In this document: piece after piece, positions 36,300-40,058 of the stretch
How the letters are laid out: the number at the start of each line of letters is the position of its first letter
How positions within the stretch are numbered: the first letter of the stretch is position 1
Virus record (IMG/VR): IMGVR_UViG_3300037587_000326
Span: 1 to 40,058 of that record
Source: a virus
Direction: 5' to 3' (one strand)
DNA length: 40,058 bases
Made by a program: the position numbers and the translations under genes
Notes under the pieces: model-generated
The model's input: only the letters and a program-made list of their open reading frames with translations
Database searches by the model: none
Told to the model about the DNA's origin: nothing

Positions 36300-38870
36300 A
36301 TGTCTAAACTACTGGACCAAGCCCTCGACCTCGCAGCGCAGGGATACCGAGTACTCCCGCTGCGCAGGGGGGCCAAGATCCCAAACCTCTCAGAGTGGCA
36401 GCGACTCGCCACCACAGACCCTGCCACCATTCGCAAGTGGTGGAATCGCCACCCTAACGCCAACGTAGGACTCGCCACGGGCAGCACGTTCCTCGTAATT
36501 GACGTGGATACCAAAAAGGGCGCGAAGGGCGCACAGTCGCTCTCAGAGCTGCGAGCCGCGCACGACCTGCCCAAGACATACACGGTAAAGACACCATCCG
36601 GCGGGATACACCTCTACTACAAGCACCCGGACCCTGCCCGGCCTATCAAAAACACCGTGAGCATCAAACTACCGTGCCTCACGGCCACCAAGTCCGGCAT
36701 CGACATACGCGCCGAGGGTGGTCAGGTGGTAGCCCCCGGGATGTACCTCACAGACCACCCCGACACGCCGTACACCATCATATTCGACATACCCATGGCT
36801 GAGTTGCCGGAATCACTGGCAGAGCAGCTACCATATAAGGACCGACAAGATGAGTTGGAAACACAAAACACACAGCGCTCGGCGCAAACGAGCATTACGC
36901 AGGAGAAAAGCCATGAAACCACTCTGGGACGACAGCCGAATAACACCCAAACGTCGCCTGAGCGACCACCCCACACCGACAATCCGCAACAGGAAGACCA
37001 GGCGCTGCGTGACAGCGTGTATCGTGATTTACCTGACTACATTCGGAGCACTGATGGTATACCTGGCTCAGGTGGTGGGGTTGGTGGATTAGTCACCGAT
37101 GATGATCCATCCGAATACTCTAAAATTCCTGATCGAATACCAGCGGGCGGCCGTGATGACACACTATTTCGTTTTATGTGCTCATGGAGAGAGCGTAACT
37201 ACCCTCTCGCACACGCTGAAATCCTCGCAAGGGAATTACACCTACGTCTTGAACAGCCTAGAGGGGATGAGATATCACTGAGCAGCATCATCCTCAAACT
37301 CCACCGCACGTACAAAACATATAACCCATCCGCGCGCGACGAGGCTGAGCTACAGGCGATAACACCCACCCAGCCGATCGCAGATACCCGGGAACGCTCG
37401 ACGACACCCAGGCAGCACGCACCACCCAGTGACGACAACGCACTGCCGGACCCGGCCGGCGAGTACGCGGACATCATCGAAGTCCCACCAGAGGGCGTGC
37501 TGGACACCGTCCAGGCGGCGCTGAATCGCTTTGTGTTCTGTATCGAGGGCAACGTGGTGATCGACACCATCAAACACCCGGCGTACGCGACGATCCGTAT
37601 GGACGCGTTCAAGTCAGCCTTCGGGAACATCATGCTGCGAACCAGCACACGGGAGAACGCGAAGTCGAAACCCCTGCCGGATATCTGGCTGAAGCACAAG
37701 AATCGGCAGACGGTGGATGATTATGGATACAAACCGAACGGCCCGAAGGTGTACGAGCACCTAGGGACTAAATTTTATAACAAATGGGCGCCCTCAGAGG
37801 TCGCCGAGGAGTTGAAAAATGGATTGGAATGCAATGACAGAGATAGTGGTGATCATAGCTGTAGCAGCGGTATCAATAGCTCTGCTGAGGAGTTGAAACC
37901 ATTCTGGAACCACCTCGACTACCTGTTCGGGGACGACGAGAAAGAAAAGCAGGCCTTTTGGCGCTGGCTGGCTTTTTCAGTCCGGTACCCGGAGCGACGC
38001 GTCGCGCATGGCGTGCTGATTGTATCAGCCCCCGGTGTCGGGAAGTCCTGGTATTACAAACTACTGCAAAAGCTGGTGGGTGTGTACGAGGTCAACACAG
38101 CCGGGAACAACGAGCTGAACTCCGACTTTAACGGGTGGGTATTTGGCTGCTCCATGGTGGTAATTCATGAGCTGATGACGGGTAGTAAGCAGCACATGAT
38201 GCAGCAGCTGCTGAGCCTGATCACCGAGGAGCGGATACTGATCAACGAAAAGCACAAGCAGCCACGGATGCGCGATATCTTCGCGAACTTTCTGTGCTTT
38301 TCGAACCATGCCAACGCAGCGGCGCTGGGAGCCATGGACCGACGGTTCTTTGTCTACATGTCCGCAGCGGTCAAGGAATCCAACGAATACTATAAAAAAT
38401 TATTTGCTTGGTTGGACACCGACGGGCCGCTGCACCTCCTACAGCACATACACCAAATGGACCTCAGCGATTTCAACCCGGGCGAGGCGCCGATGACCAC
38501 AGCAGCCAAGCGCAGCATGACACACGCCAACATGTGCCTGGTCGAGCAGGCCATAGTCGAGGCAGTTGAGGATCGAATCGGGCCGTTCGTGAGCGATGTC
38601 ACAGCCGCCGAGATCGTCGAGAAGTGGTTGGAAGCCCGTATGGAGATGAGCCGCCAGGACCGGTACAAAATACGCACCACACTCACCAATTTCTGCCCAC
38701 CGCTGCGCCAGAGTCGGTACCGATTTCATACTGACCCGAAACAGCACCGGCTGCGAGCCGTGCGTAACGGCGCCCGCTGGGCGAAAGCCGACACGATCGA
38801 TGTACTAAATGAATTTGAAAAATCACTGACAGCGACGAGCGCCCCAGTGACTAAGTTGGAGGTTGTGTAA
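36300..38870 (+). CDS. Bifunctional primase-polymerase / SF3 helicase (856 aa)
   Basis: Residues 5-170 are a Prim-Pol domain: GYRVLPLRRGAKIP, WWNRHPNANVGLATG, the metal-binding VIDVDTKKG (Asp68, Asp70), SGGIHLYY (His104) and GIDIRAEGGQVVAPG. Residues 185-280 are a low-complexity linker. The C-terminal helicase (about 535-720, DUF5906-like) has Walker A SAPGVGKS (576-583), Walker B MVVIHE (619-624), a sensor Asn in FSNHANA (667-673) and DRRFFV (680-685) as arginine finger. The order recalls the NrS-1 phage enzyme, which primes and extends by itself. It would prime and open the adjacent origin. Residues 503-532 include an 81-bp in-frame insertion, and two other-frame ORFs lie within the gene. 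Confidence 0.93.
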   Translation: MSKLLDQALDLAAQGYRVLPLRRGAKIPNLSEWQRLATTDPATIRKWWNRHPNANVGLATGSTFLVIDVDTKKGAKGAQSLSELRAAHDLPKTYTVKTPSGGIHLYYKHPDPARPIKNTVSIKLPCLTATKSGIDIRAEGGQVVAPGMYLTDHPDTPYTIIFDIPMAELPESLAEQLPYKDRQDELETQNTQRSAQTSITQEKSHETTLGRQPNNTQTSPERPPHTDNPQQEDQALRDSVYRDLPDYIRSTDGIPGSGGGVGGLVTDDDPSEYSKIPDRIPAGGRDDTLFRFMCSWRERNYPLAHAEILARELHLRLEQPRGDEISLSSIILKLHRTYKTYNPSARDEAELQAITPTQPIADTRERSTTPRQHAPPSDDNALPDPAGEYADIIEVPPEGVLDTVQAALNRFVFCIEGNVVIDTIKHPAYATIRMDAFKSAFGNIMLRTSTRENAKSKPLPDIWLKHKNRQTVDDYGYKPNGPKVYEHLGTKFYNKWAPSEVAEELKNGLECNDRDSGDHSCSSGINSSAEELKPFWNHLDYLFGDDEKEKQAFWRWLAFSVRYPERRVAHGVLIVSAPGVGKSWYYKLLQKLVGVYEVNTAGNNELNSDFNGWVFGCSMVVIHELMTGSKQHMMQQLLSLITEERILINEKHKQPRMRDIFANFLCFSNHANAAALGAMDRRFFVYMSAAVKESNEYYKKLFAWLDTDGPLHLLQHIHQMDLSDFNPGEAPMTTAAKRSMTHANMCLVEQAIVEAVEDRIGPFVSDVTAAEIVEKWLEARMEMSRQDRYKIRTTLTNFCPPLRQSRYRFHTDPKQHRLRAVRNGARWAKADTIDVLNEFEKSLTATSAPVTKLEVV
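36913..37092 (+). CDS. Overprinted membrane protein inside the PrimPol-helicase gene (59 aa, tentative)
   Basis: In the +1 frame relative to the helicase gene, ATG 36913 has AGGAG exactly 7 bases upstream and opens 59 codons. The product has a basic N-terminal region (KPLWDDSRITPKRR, RNRKTRR) and one strong membrane helix at about residues 33-53 (VTACIVIYLTTFGALMVYL). The host frame here is the disordered Q/T/P-rich linker (residues 205-264), which is where overprinting is tolerated. It is not proven to be translated; the same frame stays mostly open to 37281. Confidence 0.45.
   Translation: MKPLWDDSRITPKRRLSDHPTPTIRNRKTRRCVTACIVIYLTTFGALMVYLAQVVGLVD
37819..37896 (+). CDS. Overprinted 25-aa transmembrane peptide inside the helicase gene (tentative)
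   Basis: The +1 frame has GAGGAG (37806-37811), a 7-base spacer and ATG 37819, and encodes 25 residues: a polar start (MDWNAMTE), a pure hydrophobic helix (IVVIIAVAAVSIALL) and RS. The segment is an 81-bp in-frame insertion in the helicase, bounded by the 12-mer GAGGAGTTGAAA at 37806-37817 and 37887-37898. The helicase frame there reads as a Ser/Gly/Asn/Asp-rich filler (residues 507-532). The ribosome site lies in the left repeat, and the stop TGA lies in the right repeat. Confidence 0.45.
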   Translation: MDWNAMTEIVVIIAVAAVSIALLRS

Positions 38871-38962
38871 TGCTAAGTAAAGCAAAGAACAAAAAAGTTG
38901 CATAGTATGCGTTACAAACTTAGGCGGGACTGACGCGCCAAGTACTTACAAAGGAGCTTGTT

Positions 38963-39166
38963 ATGACTAGGCACATTAAAGCAGAGGTGAAAGTTGACAG
39001 CAGAAATGATGTCGCTACAGAATTTTTGGATGAGGGCATCCAAGTTTGGTCGAACGGTAGACCGAGTGCAACAGTACAGTTAAAAATCGGTGATTTATTA
39101 CTTGTTGTTGAGGCAAAAGACATTATTGACGCTGTACAGCGGTGCAGTACTGTAGGTACAGAGTGA
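38963..39166 (+). CDS. Small protein of unknown function (67 aa)
   Basis: AAGGAG precedes ATG 38963 at good spacing. The 67-residue protein is alpha/beta-like (IKAEVKVDSRNDVATEFLDEG, TVQLKIGDLLLVVEA) and resembles the 68-residue protein at 39811 in length and in its opening strand (HIKAEVKVDS versus HAQITLKIDS), so the two could be distant relatives. Its TGA overlaps the GTG of the HNH gene. The 92-base gap before it holds only a possible 11-codon ORF and no clear signal. Confidence 0.7.
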   Translation: MTRHIKAEVKVDSRNDVATEFLDEGIQVWSNGRPSATVQLKIGDLLLVVEAKDIIDAVQRCSTVGTE

Positions 39167-39564
39167 GCGGTAACATCCGAGCCAGGGTGGGAACACCCAG
39201 TTGGATCAACAAAGATCCAGATGCCCCAGGAACGTCCAAGAGCATGCGTAGGAATATTTTGTATTTTCGTAACATGGCCATCGCAACGCCAAAGTGGGTA
39301 GACCACAACAAGGTGGTAGCTATCTACAAAGAATCAAAATCTCGGAGGGATCAAGGGGAGGATACGAATGTTGATCATGTTGTTCCTCTGAACCACCCAC
39401 ATGTGTGCGGACTCCACTGGCATGGTAATTTAGCGGTAATCACCAAGCTAGCTAACGATGTGAAATCGAATCACTGCTGGCCTGACATGTGGCACGAACA
39501 ATTTGAGTTATTCGAGAATCAGGAGGCTGAACAGTATGAGCTACCCCTATCGATGCTCAATTAA
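39163..39564 (+). CDS. HNH endonuclease (133 aa)
   Basis: The second half carries the HNH core: NVDHVVPLNHPHVCGLHWHGN (in parts, DHVVPL at about 73-78 and VCGLH at about 84-88), then NLAVITKLANDVKSNHCW, the form common in phage HNH nucleases (DHIIPL...VCGLH...NL...N..K). The N-terminal part has a basic, helical region. The start is taken as GTG 39163, overlapping the previous stop; GTG 39142 and a later ATG 39274 are alternatives. It could be a homing-type or a DNA-processing nuclease; it is not placed inside the split polymerase. Confidence 0.8.
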   Translation: MSGNIRARVGTPSWINKDPDAPGTSKSMRRNILYFRNMAIATPKWVDHNKVVAIYKESKSRRDQGEDTNVDHVVPLNHPHVCGLHWHGNLAVITKLANDVKSNHCWPDMWHEQFELFENQEAEQYELPLSMLN

Positions 39565-39814
39565 ACGTACGTGTGGCGCACGTAAAGTACTGCCAAAGCC
39601 TATCGAGATGTACACAGAAACTCGGCGACCTAAGTGCCCAGCGTGTAAACGCAACACACTAAAGCCGGACAAGTGGCGAAAGGAAACAGATAAAAAACGC
39701 ACATGCCTGTGCGACGGGTACCCACACCCTCACCACAGAGGCACTGAGCCGTGGTGTCAGCACGCAAAGATTGGACCGGTAGACTCGGACTACCAAGGAC
39801 GATACAAACAATGA
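39536..39814 (+). CDS. Cys/His-rich metal-binding phage protein (92 aa)
   Basis: ATG 39536 follows AGGAGG by 9 bases, within the end of the HNH gene. The sequence has RCSIKRTC, CPACKRNTL, CLCDGYPHPHHRGTEPWC, forming a chain of probable zinc ligands. The 'C-x-C-x-G-Y-x-x-P-H-x-R-G-x-x-x-C' ending is one I recognise from many phage genomes as a conserved unknown family. It overlaps the next gene by 4 bases. Confidence 0.75.
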   Translation: MSYPYRCSIKRTCGARKVLPKPIEMYTETRRPKCPACKRNTLKPDKWRKETDKKRTCLCDGYPHPHHRGTEPWCQHAKIGPVDSDYQGRYKQ

Positions 39815-40017
39815 AAATCGACACACTAACAGTACACGCGCAGATTACACTGAAAATAGATAGTCCTGAAGCTATCAGGCTATCCAGTATGTTTTCGAGT
39901 GGTGATAAAGTCGTAGGTCTTGTTGATCAATTCCCGTGGATGCCTTTTATTGTTACCAAAGTAACAACAGAAAGGGTCGCGTCAACATTTGAATTGAAAA
40001 TGGTTGGGAGGAAGTAA
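39811..40017 (+). CDS. Small protein spanning the genome join (68 aa)
   Basis: ATG 39811 overlaps the previous stop. The 68-residue protein looks like a small beta-sheet with one helix (HAQITLKIDSPEAIRLSSMF; VGLVDQFPWMPFIVTKVTTERV). Its last 27 codons lie in the terminal repeat and reappear at 3-86. It may be distantly related to the 67-residue protein at 38963. In the circle the next gene is the 66-residue one at 160. Confidence 0.75.
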   Translation: MKIDTLTVHAQITLKIDSPEAIRLSSMFSSGDKVVGLVDQFPWMPFIVTKVTTERVASTFELKMVGRK

Positions 40018-40058
40018 CCATCACACCTCTTTATAGACCTATAAAAATTACTCGGGCG
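39932..40058. repeat. Right copy of the exact 127-bp terminal direct repeat
   Basis: These bases equal 1-127 without a mismatch. Joining the window at this repeat restores an unbroken gene and a plus-strand operon that runs from 35762 through the join to 11028. The true unique genome length is then 39,931 bp. Confidence 0.95.

Noticed and set aside
37099-37281. A third nested +1 frame in the helicase gene
   Set aside because: It is in the same relative frame as the two nested candidates but has no convincing ribosome site and no membrane helix or domain pattern.
38870-38905. 11-codon ORF overlapping the helicase stop (TAATG)
   Set aside because: Too short and of low complexity (Lys-rich) to support; it may serve only as a coupling leader.
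1-40058. tRNA genes, integrase, repressor, phage RNA polymerase
   Set aside because: I looked for cloverleaf-like gaps and for motifs of these proteins and found none. The excisionase-like HTH at 35762 has no integrase partner and so is not taken as evidence for lysogeny.

Overview
The window looks like one complete genome of a tailed, podovirus-type bacteriophage in circular form. The first 127 bases are repeated exactly as the last 127 (1-127 = 39932-40058), so the unique length is 39,931 bp, and the last gene of the window reads across the join. The packaging and virion genes follow the order known from T7-like phages: small terminase, large terminase, portal, scaffold, major capsid protein, tail tubular proteins A and B, three internal virion proteins, tail fibre/spike, lysis genes. 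No phage RNA polymerase, integrase, repressor or tRNA gene was recognised, so a lytic phage using host RNA polymerase is the simplest reading. The host is not identifiable from the sequence; SD-type ribosome binding sites and the lysis genes suggest a Gram-negative bacterium.

Layout. (1) 1-11,030, plus strand: small unknown genes, a family-A DNA polymerase split into two genes (1434-2594 and 3728-4495) by about 1.1 kb holding four small genes and a long RNA hairpin, a DUF6378-type gene, thyX, then a nuclease/helicase block (Cas4/RecB-like nuclease, DEDD exonuclease, VRR-NUC nuclease, a PPC-motif protein, SNF2-type helicase) and a zinc-binding, probable ssDNA-binding protein. A strong terminator at 11,049-11,091 closes this block. 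(2) 33,215 down to 11,097, minus strand: packaging, head, tail, internal proteins, tail spike, lysis genes, and an AT-rich group of tail-associated or accessory genes at the far end. (3) 33,346-35,285, plus strand: nine small unknown early-type genes, two of them single-pass membrane proteins. (4) 35,286-35,761: a gene-free region with 12 copies of TGASTCA (core of a roughly 14-bp iteron) arranged around a (TA)6(TAC)6 AT-rich block, a probable replication origin. (5) 35,762-38,870: an excisionase-like HTH protein, a zinc-ribbon protein and an 856-residue PrimPol-SF3 helicase. (6) 38,963-40,017: small genes, an HNH endonuclease and a Cys/His-rich protein, which run on into region 1 through the circle.

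How it may work together: the HTH protein and/or the PrimPol-helicase would act on the iteron region; the PrimPol-helicase could prime and unwind; the split PolA would synthesise, assisted by the ssDNA-binding protein; ThyX would supply dTMP; the nucleases would act in recombination or host-DNA breakdown. The most unusual points are the probable iteron origin, two overprinted membrane-peptide frames with good SD sites inside the helicase gene (one made by an 81-bp in-frame insertion bounded by 12-bp direct repeats), and the split DNA polymerase with its 36-bp repeated leader sequence.
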